Shown in pieces: positions 41,350 through 54,406 of a DNA stretch of 64,000 bases. How positions within the stretch are numbered: the stretch's first letter is position 1; every line of letters begins with the position of its first letter. The notes beneath the pieces are model-generated. The model did no database searches. It had not been told where the DNA came from and was given only the letters and a program-made list of their open reading frames with translations. Source of the stretch: Bacteroidota bacterium (GTDB lineage Bacteria > Bacteroidota > Ignavibacteria > Tepidaquicellales > Tepidaquicellaceae); NCBI GenBank assembly GCA_018266845.1, contig JAFDZO010000009.1:84978-148977 (forward strand), in the 5' to 3' direction. A program made the position numbers and the translations under genes.

Positions 41350-44300
41350 ATGGATTATAAAGATCTTAACCTTAGACCTTTAAATCATAAGAACAACAGA
41401 TTAACATTTTCAAAAATGGACCTTCAAAGCGATCCGCCGGATCTCTTGAACGTTCAGGTACAGTCATATAAAGATTTTCTTCAGGAAGAAATACCTGTCA
41501 GCAGGAGAAAATCCGTCGGTCTGCAAAAAGTTTTTGAGGATAACTTTCCTATTTCAGATTCACGTGAGACTGCATTGCTTGAGTTTATCGAGTACAATAT
41601 CGAAAAACCGCCTTACAACATGATTGAATGTCAGGAGCAGGGTTTAACCTATGCTGTTCCTGTAAAGGCAAAGCTGCGTCTTTCAACTAAACCGACAGCT
41701 TCCGCAAAAGACTATACGTACTTCATTGAGCAGGAAGTTTATCTCGGCAATCTGCCGTATATGACACACAGAGGTTCATTTATTATCAATGGAGCGGAGC
41801 GAGTTATTGTCAGCCAGCTTCACAGGTCGCCCGGTGTTGTATTCAGCGAGTCTATTCACGCAAACGGAACAAAATTATATTCTGCAAGGGTAATCCCTTA
41901 CAAAGGTTCTTGGGTTGAATTCACCACTGATATTAATGACTTATTGTTTGCATACATTGACAGAAAAAAGAAATTCTATTTCTCGACTTTATTAAAAGCC
42001 CTCGGACTTAATGAGCATTCAAAGATGCTCGAACTTTTTAACTTAGTAGAATATGCCCATATCACCGATGCAAACTATGCAGATTATATTGGAAGAATAG
42101 TTCTTGAAAACGTTGTTGATAAAAACACAGGGGATGACTTAGGCATTCCCGCAAATACAAAGCTTAACGAAGACCACTTAAGCTTAATTGTAAATACCAA
42201 ACTGAAAAATGTTCCTCTCCTTAAAGCCGACCCGACTGAAGGGGAGAAAATCATTTATAATACTATAATCAGTGATGATGAGGAAAGCGACAGCTTAGTA
42301 GAAAGAGTTGTAGATGAAGAAAAACCTGAAGGCGGAAGAAGAAGAAAATCAGATGTTTCACTTTCCGATGAAGCGGAAAGCGCGAAATCATACATCGAAA
42401 AATTATTCTTCAACCCGAAGAAATATGATTTAGGAGACGTTGGAAGATACAAAATTAATTACAAGCTCGGATTAAACATAGATGAGCACATTACGATTTT
42501 AACGAAAGAAGACATCGTATCAATCATCGAATACATAAGAGATTTAGTTGATAACAGAAAAGAAGTTGATGACATTGACCACCTTGGAAACAGAAGAGTA
42601 AGAACAGTTGCTGAGCAGTTGGCATCGCAGTTCTCGCTCGGTCTTTCAAGAATGGCAAGAACAATCAGAGATAAGATGAGCATTCACGACGAAGAAAATT
42701 TAACTCCGTCGAAATTAATCAGCTCACGTCCTATTACAAGCGCGCTTGCATCGTTCTTCGGAACTTCGCAGCTTTCTCAGTTCATGGACCAGACAAATCC
42801 TTTGTCTGAAATGACACATAAGAGAAGAATCAGTGCTCTTGGACCGGGCGGTCTTTCGAGAGAAAGAGCCGGCTTTGAAGTCCGTGACGTTCACTATACT
42901 CACTACGGACGTCTTTGCCCGATTGAAACGCCTGAAGGTCCGAACATCGGTCTTATTTCTTCATTGTGTATTCACTCAAGAGTAAATGAGCTTGGCTTTA
43001 TAGAAACACCTTACAGAAAAGTTGCAAAAGGAAAAGTACAGGATGAAATAGAATACCTTTCAGCAGAAAAAGAAGACCAGTTTATTATTGCGCAGGCAAA
43101 CGAAGGTGTGAAAAGTAATGGTGATTTCGTTAATGCAAAAGTAAAATCAAGATTTAAAGGGGACTTCCCGGTATTGAAACCCGAAGAAGTTCAGTATATG
43201 GATGTTGCTACAAACCAGATTGTATCTGCAGCAGCGGCATTGATTCCGTTCCTGGAACACGACGATGCTAACAGAGCGCTCATGGGCAGCAATATGCAGC
43301 GTCAGGCTGTACCGCTTCTCAGACCTGAAGCTCCGCTTGTCGGAACAGGATTTGAAGAAATTGTGGCAAGAGATTCCAGAACAATGATTACCGCCGAAGC
43401 AGACGGAGTTGTTGAATACGTAACAGGCGATAAAATAATAGTAAGATACAATATCAGAGAAGATTCTGAAGAAAACTTACTCAGTTTCGATGATAAGAGA
43501 ACAGTCGAGCATCAGCTTGTTAAGTTCTTAAGAACAAACCAGGATACTTCGATTAACCAAAGACCTTTAGTAACAGAAGGGCAAAAAGTTAAGAAAGGTG
43601 ATGTTCTTGCTGACGGCTCATCCACTCAAAACGGAGAGCTTGCTCTTGGAAGAAACGTTCTTGTAGCATTTATGCCTTGGAACGGTTATAACTTTGAGGA
43701 CGCTATTGTTATCAGTGAGAAAGTTGTATCTGAAGATATTTACACGTCTATTCACATCGAAGAGTTCTCGCTTGAAGTAAGAGATACTAAGAGAGGTGAG
43801 GAAGAATTAACAAAAGAAATTCCGAACGTAAGCGAAGAAGCGACAAAAGATTTAGATGAAAACGGAATTGTAAGAATCGGCGCAGAAGTAAAAGAAGGCG
43901 ATATTTTAATCGGTAAAGTTACTCCGAAAGGTGAAACAGAGCCGACACCTGAAGAAAAACTTTTAAGAGCTATCTTCGGTGATAAAGCAGGTGATGTAAA
44001 AGATGCTTCGTTAAAAGCTACTCCGGGATTAAAAGGAATTGTAATTAACAAAAAATTATTCTCAAGAAAGACAAGAGATACCGAAAGCAAACGCGAAGAG
44101 AAAAAGAAAATTGATAAATACGAAGCGGACAGAAAGAAAGAAATAAAAGACCTTAATATAAAGTATGCTGATAAGCTCGGAATTCTTCTTGAAGATAAAG
44201 AAGCTGCAACAGTAAGAGATAAAAAAGGAAATGTAATATTCAAAGCAGGATTTGTTTTCAAAAGAGATACATTTGTTGACTTAATTGAAAACAAAGGGTT

Positions 44301-45192
44301 TGATGTAAATAATTTTGATTATGAAAACGAATGGACATCGAACAAAAAAGCTGCTGCTTTGATTCCTGATATTTATAAGAACTATACTTATAAGCACAAC
44401 GAAATAGAAGAGAGATACAAGAGACTGAAAGTAAAAGTTACGCTTGGTGATGAATTACCTACAGGTGTTGTAAAGCTTGCTAAAGTATATGTTGCTAAGA
44501 AGAGAAAACTTTCCGTCGGTGATAAGATGGCAGGAAGACACGGAAACAAAGGTGTCGTTGCTAAAATCGTACCACCGGAAGATATGCCATTCTTGCCTGA
44601 CGGCACACCGGTTGATATAGTATTAAATCCGCTCGGCGTACCTTCGAGAATGAATCTCGGTCAGCTTTATGAAACAGCTTTAGGATGGGCAGCAAAGAAA
44701 ATGGGCGTGAAGTTCGCTACTCCGATTTTCGACGGCGCATCAGTAGAACAGATTCAGGAAATTCTAGTTAAGTCAGGTCTTGCATCAAACTCAAGAACAG
44801 ATTTATACGACGGAAGAACAGGCGAAAAATTTGACCAGCAGGTTACATGCGGACAAATTTATATGCTGAAGCTTTCTCACTTAGTTGATGATAAGATTCA
44901 CGCAAGGTCTATCGGACCATACTCTCTCATCACACAGCAGCCGCTCGGTGGTAAAGCGCAGTTCGGCGGTCAGAGGTTCGGAGAGATGGAATGCTGGGCG
45001 CTTCAGGGATACGGCGCATCGCACGTATTGCAGGAAATGCTCACATACAAATCCGATGACGTTAACGGAAGAAGCAGAGTATATGAAGCTATTATTAAAG
45101 GGGAAAATCTGCCTGAGGCAGGTGTGCCGGAATCCTTTAACGTGCTTATGAAAGAGTTACAGGGATTATGCTTAGATATTGTACCGGAGTAA
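41350..45192 (+). CDS. rpoB: RNA polymerase beta subunit
   Basis: 1280 residues from the ATG at 41350, chosen because ggagga stands 9 bp before it; an upstream TTG at 41320 lies in the attenuator tail and is rejected. Family blocks are complete: the rifampicin region (FFGTSQLSQFMDQTNPLSE, HKRRISALGPGGLSRERAGF), PIETPEGPNIGLI, EDAIVISE, GDKMAGRHGNKGV and GGKAQFGGQRFGEMECWAL. One oddity: around residues 307-345 the linker before KLFFNPKKYDLG is rich in acidic then basic residues and the usual LRPGxPPT stretch is not seen. rpoC follows 70 bp later. Confidence 0.97.
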   Translation: MDYKDLNLRPLNHKNNRLTFSKMDLQSDPPDLLNVQVQSYKDFLQEEIPVSRRKSVGLQKVFEDNFPISDSRETALLEFIEYNIEKPPYNMIECQEQGLTYAVPVKAKLRLSTKPTASAKDYTYFIEQEVYLGNLPYMTHRGSFIINGAERVIVSQLHRSPGVVFSESIHANGTKLYSARVIPYKGSWVEFTTDINDLLFAYIDRKKKFYFSTLLKALGLNEHSKMLELFNLVEYAHITDANYADYIGRIVLENVVDKNTGDDLGIPANTKLNEDHLSLIVNTKLKNVPLLKADPTEGEKIIYNTIISDDEESDSLVERVVDEEKPEGGRRRKSDVSLSDEAESAKSYIEKLFFNPKKYDLGDVGRYKINYKLGLNIDEHITILTKEDIVSIIEYIRDLVDNRKEVDDIDHLGNRRVRTVAEQLASQFSLGLSRMARTIRDKMSIHDEENLTPSKLISSRPITSALASFFGTSQLSQFMDQTNPLSEMTHKRRISALGPGGLSRERAGFEVRDVHYTHYGRLCPIETPEGPNIGLISSLCIHSRVNELGFIETPYRKVAKGKVQDEIEYLSAEKEDQFIIAQANEGVKSNGDFVNAKVKSRFKGDFPVLKPEEVQYMDVATNQIVSAAAALIPFLEHDDANRALMGSNMQRQAVPLLRPEAPLVGTGFEEIVARDSRTMITAEADGVVEYVTGDKIIVRYNIREDSEENLLSFDDKRTVEHQLVKFLRTNQDTSINQRPLVTEGQKVKKGDVLADGSSTQNGELALGRNVLVAFMPWNGYNFEDAIVISEKVVSEDIYTSIHIEEFSLEVRDTKRGEEELTKEIPNVSEEATKDLDENGIVRIGAEVKEGDILIGKVTPKGETEPTPEEKLLRAIFGDKAGDVKDASLKATPGLKGIVINKKLFSRKTRDTESKREEKKKIDKYEADRKKEIKDLNIKYADKLGILLEDKEAATVRDKKGNVIFKAGFVFKRDTFVDLIENKGFDVNNFDYENEWTSNKKAAALIPDIYKNYTYKHNEIEERYKRLKVKVTLGDELPTGVVKLAKVYVAKKRKLSVGDKMAGRHGNKGVVAKIVPPEDMPFLPDGTPVDIVLNPLGVPSRMNLGQLYETALGWAAKKMGVKFATPIFDGASVEQIQEILVKSGLASNSRTDLYDGRTGEKFDQQVTCGQIYMLKLSHLVDDKIHARSIGPYSLITQQPLGGKAQFGGQRFGEMECWALQGYGASHVLQEMLTYKSDDVNGRSRVYEAIIKGENLPEAGVPESFNVLMKELQGLCLDIVPE

Positions 45193-45262
45193 TAAATTAA
45201 AAATTTCGCAGGTTTAGAAAAATCTGCCTGAATAAAAAATTTAAAAAAAGAGGTTAAATAAA

Positions 45263-49522
<4,260 letters not shown>

Positions 49523-49545
49523 GATATACATAGTAATCTATAATT

Positions 49546-49578
49546 AAAGGCGGGACGTTTGTTCCGCCTTTTTTTTTG
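49546..49578 (+). terminator. Rho-independent terminator after rpoC
   Basis: A 10-bp stem aaaggcggga/ttccgccttt (one G-T pair), loop cgtttg, then nine or ten T. It closes the ribosomal protein/RNA polymerase operon. Confidence 0.93.
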
Positions 49579-49619
49579 TTAAAAAATTCCGATACATTGT
49601 AAAAGCAATAGAATTTATT

Positions 49620-50225
49620 TTGGAAGAAAATATTAAAACGTTTACAGGTAAATTATTTTTAAAGGATGAGCATATTAAAACTTTAAAATTTACCGGTACA
49701 TCCTCTGATAGAGTAATCACAGTATTTATGGAAAGCATTTTTATACGTGCGGAAGAAAAGGATTTCAGAGAGGAGTGTACTTTTACAATCTCTCCAGAGG
49801 GTTATATCAGAGTTCAAATAAACTTTAACGGAAACGGTAAAGAGTCTTCATTAAGATTAAGAAAAATCGGTGAAAACAAAGTGGAGATTTATCGTAATTC
49901 AGTTTTGAAAGAAATAATTGAAACAGAGAAAAGTGAAAAATTTTTGCTCGACGGATTAAATCCGATATTTGATTTTTACAATTATATGTTTTTTGTTAGT
50001 TCAGAAGACGGTGTTAAACTTGAAAAAGACGTTTATTCTATAGAGCATCAGGAAGGTGAACTAATAAAGAAAAAATATATTTTTGAAAAAAAGGATAATG
50101 AAGTGTGCATTAATAAAGGAGAGAGCGGCGAAGTATTACTTGAATTATGGGAAGAAAGTTATGATTTGAAAAAAATTAAAACGAAGGACACGGTTTTCTT
50201 TTTAATAGATGAAAACAGACCATAA
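49620..50225 (+). CDS. Hypothetical protein between rpoC and mraZ
   Basis: 201 residues from a TTG start (no in-frame ATG near the beginning). I do not recognise the family. The sequence is a run of alternating hydrophobic and charged strands (TGKLFLKDEHIKTLKF, VQINFNGNGKESSLRLRKI, NKVEIYRNSVLKEIIET), which suggests a beta-barrel or lipocalin-like cytoplasmic protein; there is no signal or membrane span. It starts 40 bp after the rpoC terminator and is followed by a 270-bp gap holding the MraZ operator, so it is a single-gene unit. Confidence 0.6.
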   Translation: MEENIKTFTGKLFLKDEHIKTLKFTGTSSDRVITVFMESIFIRAEEKDFREECTFTISPEGYIRVQINFNGNGKESSLRLRKIGENKVEIYRNSVLKEIIETEKSEKFLLDGLNPIFDFYNYMFFVSSEDGVKLEKDVYSIEHQEGELIKKKYIFEKKDNEVCINKGESGEVLLELWEESYDLKKIKTKDTVFFLIDENRP

Positions 50226-50425
50226 AATCAAATTATCCAAATAATGCCCTTTCAATTTATGGGCATTTAATATAAGTTATAAAACGCTATAAATCCATAC
50301 CCACCTCGCAATAAAAAATCTGCGAATTAGAAATTACCGACAATTCAACAACTTAAAATTATTATTTTTTTCTGCATAATAATTTTATTTGACTTTTCAT
50401 TTATTTTGCCTATTTTTGTATATAA

Positions 50426-50450
50426 GTGGAGTAAAGTGGAGGGAAGTGGT
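50426..50450 (+). promoter_or_regulatory. MraZ operator: three GTGG(A/T) repeats at 10-bp spacing
   Basis: gtgga at 50426, gtgga at 50436 and gtggt at 50446 are in exact 10-bp phase, 47 bp before the mraZ start. Known MraZ sites are three or four G-rich pentamers separated by 5 bp upstream of the division and cell wall cluster, where MraZ represses its own operon. The rest of the 50226-50496 gap is AT-rich; tatttttgtatata just upstream (50411) could be part of the promoter. Confidence 0.8.
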
Positions 50451-50496
50451 GTATCCAATTTACCCATGAAAAATCACTAAAAATACGCAAAAATCA

Positions 50497-50955
50497 TTGT
50501 TTCAAGGGTATTCAAAAATAAGTCTTGATGCTAAATCTAGGTTCATACTTCCTGCGAAGTTCAGGAAGAATGTTCCTATCGAATGTAACAGTCAATTAAT
50601 TCTCACAAGAGGAATTGATGAGTGCGTGAAGTTATATCCAAAAAATATTTGGGATGAAAAAGTTTTAAGCGGACTTATGCAGTTGAACACAATGCAGGGC
50701 AATGCAAGAAAATTTGTAAGAGAGATGCTTTATTTTGTAAACGAAGTTGAGATTGATTCACAGGGAAGAATTTTAGTTCCGCCTCAGCTAATGCAGTTTG
50801 CAAATTTCGATAAAGAAATAGAATTGATTGGAACAATAGAAAGTATTGAAATCTGGAATCCGAAGACGAAGGAAAAATATGATGAAGCAGAACCTGTATC
50901 GTATAACGAGCTTGCTGAAAAAATTTCCGAACTGAATATTGATATACGTCTGTGA
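50497..50955 (+). CDS. mraZ: Transcriptional regulator MraZ
   Basis: 152 residues from TTG, which gives MFQGYSKISLDAKSRFILPA, the expected MraZ start. Two AbrB-like halves each keep the DxKxRxxxP motif (DAKSRFILP near residue 11, DSQGRILVPP near 87). The protein forms a ring that binds the repeats in front of its own gene. Its stop overlaps the rsmH start as TGATG. Confidence 0.95.
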   Translation: MFQGYSKISLDAKSRFILPAKFRKNVPIECNSQLILTRGIDECVKLYPKNIWDEKVLSGLMQLNTMQGNARKFVREMLYFVNEVEIDSQGRILVPPQLMQFANFDKEIELIGTIESIEIWNPKTKEKYDEAEPVSYNELAEKISELNIDIRL

Positions 50956-51905
50956 TGAGTGATGCGGCGGAAAATAAATTTTTCCACACACCCGTTCTTT
51001 TAAATGAAGTGCTCGAATATCTTTTCAATGACAAATTAGAAAAGCAGATTATAGTTGACGGCACACTTGGCGGCGGAGGATACTCCGAGGCAATACTGAA
51101 AAGATTAAATGAAAATGATTTACTGATTGCCCTTGATAAAGATTTAGAAGCTCTTGAGCACTCAAAAAAAAGATTAGAGAAATTTGGCAGCAAGGTGAAA
51201 TTTTTCAACAACAATTTCGCCGATATAAAAACAGTTCTTTTACAAAACGGAATGAAAAAAATCACGGGACTCGTTCTTGATCTCGGGCTTTCATCTCACC
51301 AGATAGAAAACGAAGATGGTTTCAGCTATCTGAAAGATACAAAGCTCGATATGAGAGCTTTTAAAAAGGATGCTAAGACTGCAGGAGATGTTCTGAACTC
51401 GTACTCAAAAGAAGAGCTTATGAAAATGTTTGAAGATTACGGCGAGACGGGAAACGAAAGAAGACTGGCAGATGCAATAATAGAGAAGAGAAAAGTTAAC
51501 AAGTTCAAAACAACTTTCGATGTTGTGAGGCTGATAGAAGATGAATACAGGATTGATAAAAAGAATATGATAAAATTTCTATCGAAAATTTTTCAGGCGC
51601 TGCGAATAGAAGTGAACAACGAAATGGATAACCTGAAAAAAGTTCTGAATGATTCGATAGATATGGTTGAAGAAGGCGGGAGAATAGTGATGGTTTCTTA
51701 TCACTCGCTTGAAGACAGGATAGTAAAGAATTTTTTTAAAGAAATGTCGGCAACTACTAAGAAGACCGATAATCCGTTTTACGATGAAACTGTAACCCCT
51801 AAAATAAAAATTTTAACAAAAAAATCAGTTGTGCCCGCTTTTGAAGAAATAAAAAATAATTCACGGGCAAGAAGCGCAAAGCTAAGATGCGCTGAAAGAA
51901 TGTAG
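50955..51905 (+). CDS. rsmH: 16S rRNA m4C1402 methyltransferase
   Basis: 316 residues from ATG at 50955 (a GTG at 50952 is one codon earlier). Recognised by HTPVLLNEVLEYL near residue 11, the SAM site VDGTLGGGGYSEAIL near 34, GLVLDLGLSSHQI near 99, FQALRIEVNNE near 215, and VSYHSLEDRIVK near 250. It methylates C1402 of 16S rRNA. It overlaps mraZ by one base. Confidence 0.96.
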   Translation: MSDAAENKFFHTPVLLNEVLEYLFNDKLEKQIIVDGTLGGGGYSEAILKRLNENDLLIALDKDLEALEHSKKRLEKFGSKVKFFNNNFADIKTVLLQNGMKKITGLVLDLGLSSHQIENEDGFSYLKDTKLDMRAFKKDAKTAGDVLNSYSKEELMKMFEDYGETGNERRLADAIIEKRKVNKFKTTFDVVRLIEDEYRIDKKNMIKFLSKIFQALRIEVNNEMDNLKKVLNDSIDMVEEGGRIVMVSYHSLEDRIVKNFFKEMSATTKKTDNPFYDETVTPKIKILTKKSVVPAFEEIKNNSRARSAKLRCAERM

Positions 51906-51906
51906 A

Positions 51907-52221
51907 ATGAAAAGTAATCAGGCAAAAAGAAAACTTTCACTATTTAATACGCTTATCGCGTTTGCAGTGATTTCAATTTTGCTTGTGCTATACATCAACA
52001 ACATCATTTATGTGAATAATCTTGCCGTGAAAAATATTGAGCTTAAAGAGGAAATAAAAAAGACTTCACAGGCTAACGATATATTAAGAACGGAAATAGA
52101 ACGGCTGAGCAGCTTTGACAGGGTGAAATCAATTTCAAATGAAAAGCTGAACCTTGATGTAAGAGAAGGCTCTTACACAGAGAAAAACAAAATTATAGTA
52201 AATAAATCTGAACTGTATTAA
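51907..52221 (+). CDS. ftsL: Cell division protein FtsL-like
   Basis: 104 residues. A short basic cytoplasmic tail, one membrane span (about 12-34) and a periplasmic coiled coil (about 40-70) give the FtsL layout. The sequence itself is poorly conserved, as always for FtsL, so position between rsmH and ftsI is the main support. It links the FtsQB pair to FtsWI in the divisome. Confidence 0.8.
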   Translation: MKSNQAKRKLSLFNTLIAFAVISILLVLYINNIIYVNNLAVKNIELKEEIKKTSQANDILRTEIERLSSFDRVKSISNEKLNLDVREGSYTEKNKIIVNKSELY

Positions 52222-52237
52222 AAAATAATCTACCTTA

Positions 52238-54406
52238 TTGGAGTCGCTTAAAAAAATTCTGAGTTTTTGTGCAAGCTTCCGGGCGAAAGTAGGATTCATT
52301 TCACTCGTATTCCTTCTCATTTTCTCGGTTATTCTTTACAAATTAGTAAACGTTCAGATTATAAATTCCGCAAAATACAAAATTGCGGCAAGGAAGCAGT
52401 ATGAGGAGAAAATAAAAATTACTCCTTCGCGCGGGCTTATTTATGACAGGAACATGAACGTTCTTGTCTCCAATTCGCTTCAATATTCTTTTGCAGTTGA
52501 CCCGACTATGGTAACAAAGCCGGATTCGATTGCAAATATGTTTGCAAGAATTTTCAAAAAAGATAAGAGCGAATACTTAAGCAAGATTACCAATAAGAAT
52601 ACTTCGTTTGTTTACCTCGAAAGAAAAGCTGATGTTGCAAACATTCAGGGACTTGATAGCGCCGATTTTGACGGCTTAATTATCTTAAAAGAACCGAAGA
52701 GGGTTTACAACTACGGACGTTTAGCATCTCAGGTGCTCGGCTATACAAATATGGAAGGCGCGGGCTTGAGCGGTATTGAACAGTCAATGGAAACTGAGCT
52801 TGCCGGAAAAGACGGATTTGTAATAATGCAGCGCGATGGCAAAGGGCAGTACAAACCGAACATGGATATTCCCAAGAAGGAGCCTGTGAACGGAAATAAC
52901 ATTGTTCTTACGCTTGATATAAATATACAAAAATTTGCAGAGGAAGAACTTGAAAGAGGTGTTAAAGAAACAAGCTCGCTCAGTGGAAAAGTTATTGTAA
53001 CCAATGTAAAGACTGGAGAAATTTTAGGAATGGCTTCATATCCTTCCTATGATCCGAATAACATTTTGATTTCAGATACAGCGGGATTTATGAACAGAAC
53101 AATCAGCGATGTATATGAGCCGGGTTCAACATTCAAGGTTGTTGCAGCATCCGCTGCGCTTGAAGAAAAGCTTATGGATAAAATGAGTTTGATTAATACT
53201 GAAAACGGTCATTACTCATTGGCAAACGATGTTACGATGGAAGATGAGCATAAAGCCGCGACGATGACATTCCAGCAGGCGCTTGAGCAGTCGAGTAATA
53301 TCGGCTTTATGAAAATTTCACAGAAAATCGGACCTGAAAGATTTTATAAATATGCGCGTGATTTTGGTTTTGGAATTTCGACAGGAATAGAATTACCGGG
53401 GGAAAATAAAGGAATCTTAAAAAGACCAATTGATTTCTCTCCGATTTCTTTGCCATACATGGCGATTGGTTACGAAGTTTTAATTAATGCAATGCAGTTG
53501 ACGAGCGCTTACTCGACCGTTGCAAACAACGGCGTTCTTTTAAAGCCATATATAATTAAAAAGGAAACCGGTTTAGACGGGCAAACAATTTTTGAAAATT
53601 CTCCTGTAGAAATTCGTCAGGTGATTTCGCAGAATACTGCAAAGCTGCTTTCTACTTTAATGATTGGCGTAGTTGAAACAGGCACAGCTACTGATGCGCA
53701 AATTGGCGGTGTGAAAATCGCAGGCAAAACAGGAACTGCGCAGAGAGTTGTTGACGGAAAGCATTCATCTGGTTCGCATACAGGTTCGTTCGTTGGATTT
53801 TTTCCTGCTGATAACCCGCAATTTTTAATTACGGTAATTCTTGATGACCCCAAAGGCGGGCAGTTTTACGGCGGAAAAATTGCTGCTCCTGTTTTTAAAA
53901 GAGTTGCCGAGAGAATTATCGGCTTTTCTGGAAATCTTAATTTGAATGAGCCTAAGTTTGAAAGCAAAACTAATGGCAGTGATGTTATTAATGTTTCTAA
54001 TAATTCTATTGTAATTCCAAATTTACAAAACCTGAAGCTTCAGGATGCAAAAGATATTTTGAGAGAAGTAAAGTTAACCTATGAAATTATTTACCCTGAA
54101 AATTTTAATCCGGGAGATTTTTTAGTTGTTGAATCTCAGCAGCCGGAGCCGAACACAAAAGTAGATATTAATTCAAAGACTACTGTAAAGCTTGTTGTAA
54201 AAAATAAAAATACTGATGTAAAAAATGTTTTGCTTGTCCCTGATGTGAAAGGCTACAGTCTGAGAAAAGCAATCAATGTGCTTTCTGCAAGCGGATTTGA
54301 TATTGATATTAACGGAAGCGGTGAAGTGATTGACCAGATGCCCAAATCGGGCAGCTCACAGCTTCCAAATTCAAAAATTACTTTATTCTGTAAACAGATT
54401 AACTAA
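52238..54406 (+). CDS. ftsI: Division-specific penicillin-binding protein (FtsI/PBP3) with two PASTA domains
   Basis: 722 residues from TTG. One membrane anchor (about 18-38), a dimerisation domain (ITPSRGLIYDRN near 65), and a transpeptidase domain with the SxxK (EPGSTFKVVA, near 296), SxN (EQSSNIGF, near 352) and KTG (AGKTGTAQRV, near 495) motifs. Two PASTA domains follow (about 588-650 and 663-722). It crosslinks septal peptidoglycan. PASTA repeats on FtsI are common in Gram-positives and also seen in Bacteroidota-related groups. murE starts at the very next base. Confidence 0.95.
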   Translation: MESLKKILSFCASFRAKVGFISLVFLLIFSVILYKLVNVQIINSAKYKIAARKQYEEKIKITPSRGLIYDRNMNVLVSNSLQYSFAVDPTMVTKPDSIANMFARIFKKDKSEYLSKITNKNTSFVYLERKADVANIQGLDSADFDGLIILKEPKRVYNYGRLASQVLGYTNMEGAGLSGIEQSMETELAGKDGFVIMQRDGKGQYKPNMDIPKKEPVNGNNIVLTLDINIQKFAEEELERGVKETSSLSGKVIVTNVKTGEILGMASYPSYDPNNILISDTAGFMNRTISDVYEPGSTFKVVAASAALEEKLMDKMSLINTENGHYSLANDVTMEDEHKAATMTFQQALEQSSNIGFMKISQKIGPERFYKYARDFGFGISTGIELPGENKGILKRPIDFSPISLPYMAIGYEVLINAMQLTSAYSTVANNGVLLKPYIIKKETGLDGQTIFENSPVEIRQVISQNTAKLLSTLMIGVVETGTATDAQIGGVKIAGKTGTAQRVVDGKHSSGSHTGSFVGFFPADNPQFLITVILDDPKGGQFYGGKIAAPVFKRVAERIIGFSGNLNLNEPKFESKTNGSDVINVSNNSIVIPNLQNLKLQDAKDILREVKLTYEIIYPENFNPGDFLVVESQQPEPNTKVDINSKTTVKLVVKNKNTDVKNVLLVPDVKGYSLRKAINVLSASGFDIDINGSGEVIDQMPKSGSSQLPNSKITLFCKQIN

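Noticed and set aside
43752..44294. Long minus-strand frame opposite rpoB
   Set aside because: A shadow of the charged rpoB coding frame, rich in Ser and Phe, as expected from the antisense of Glu/Lys codons.
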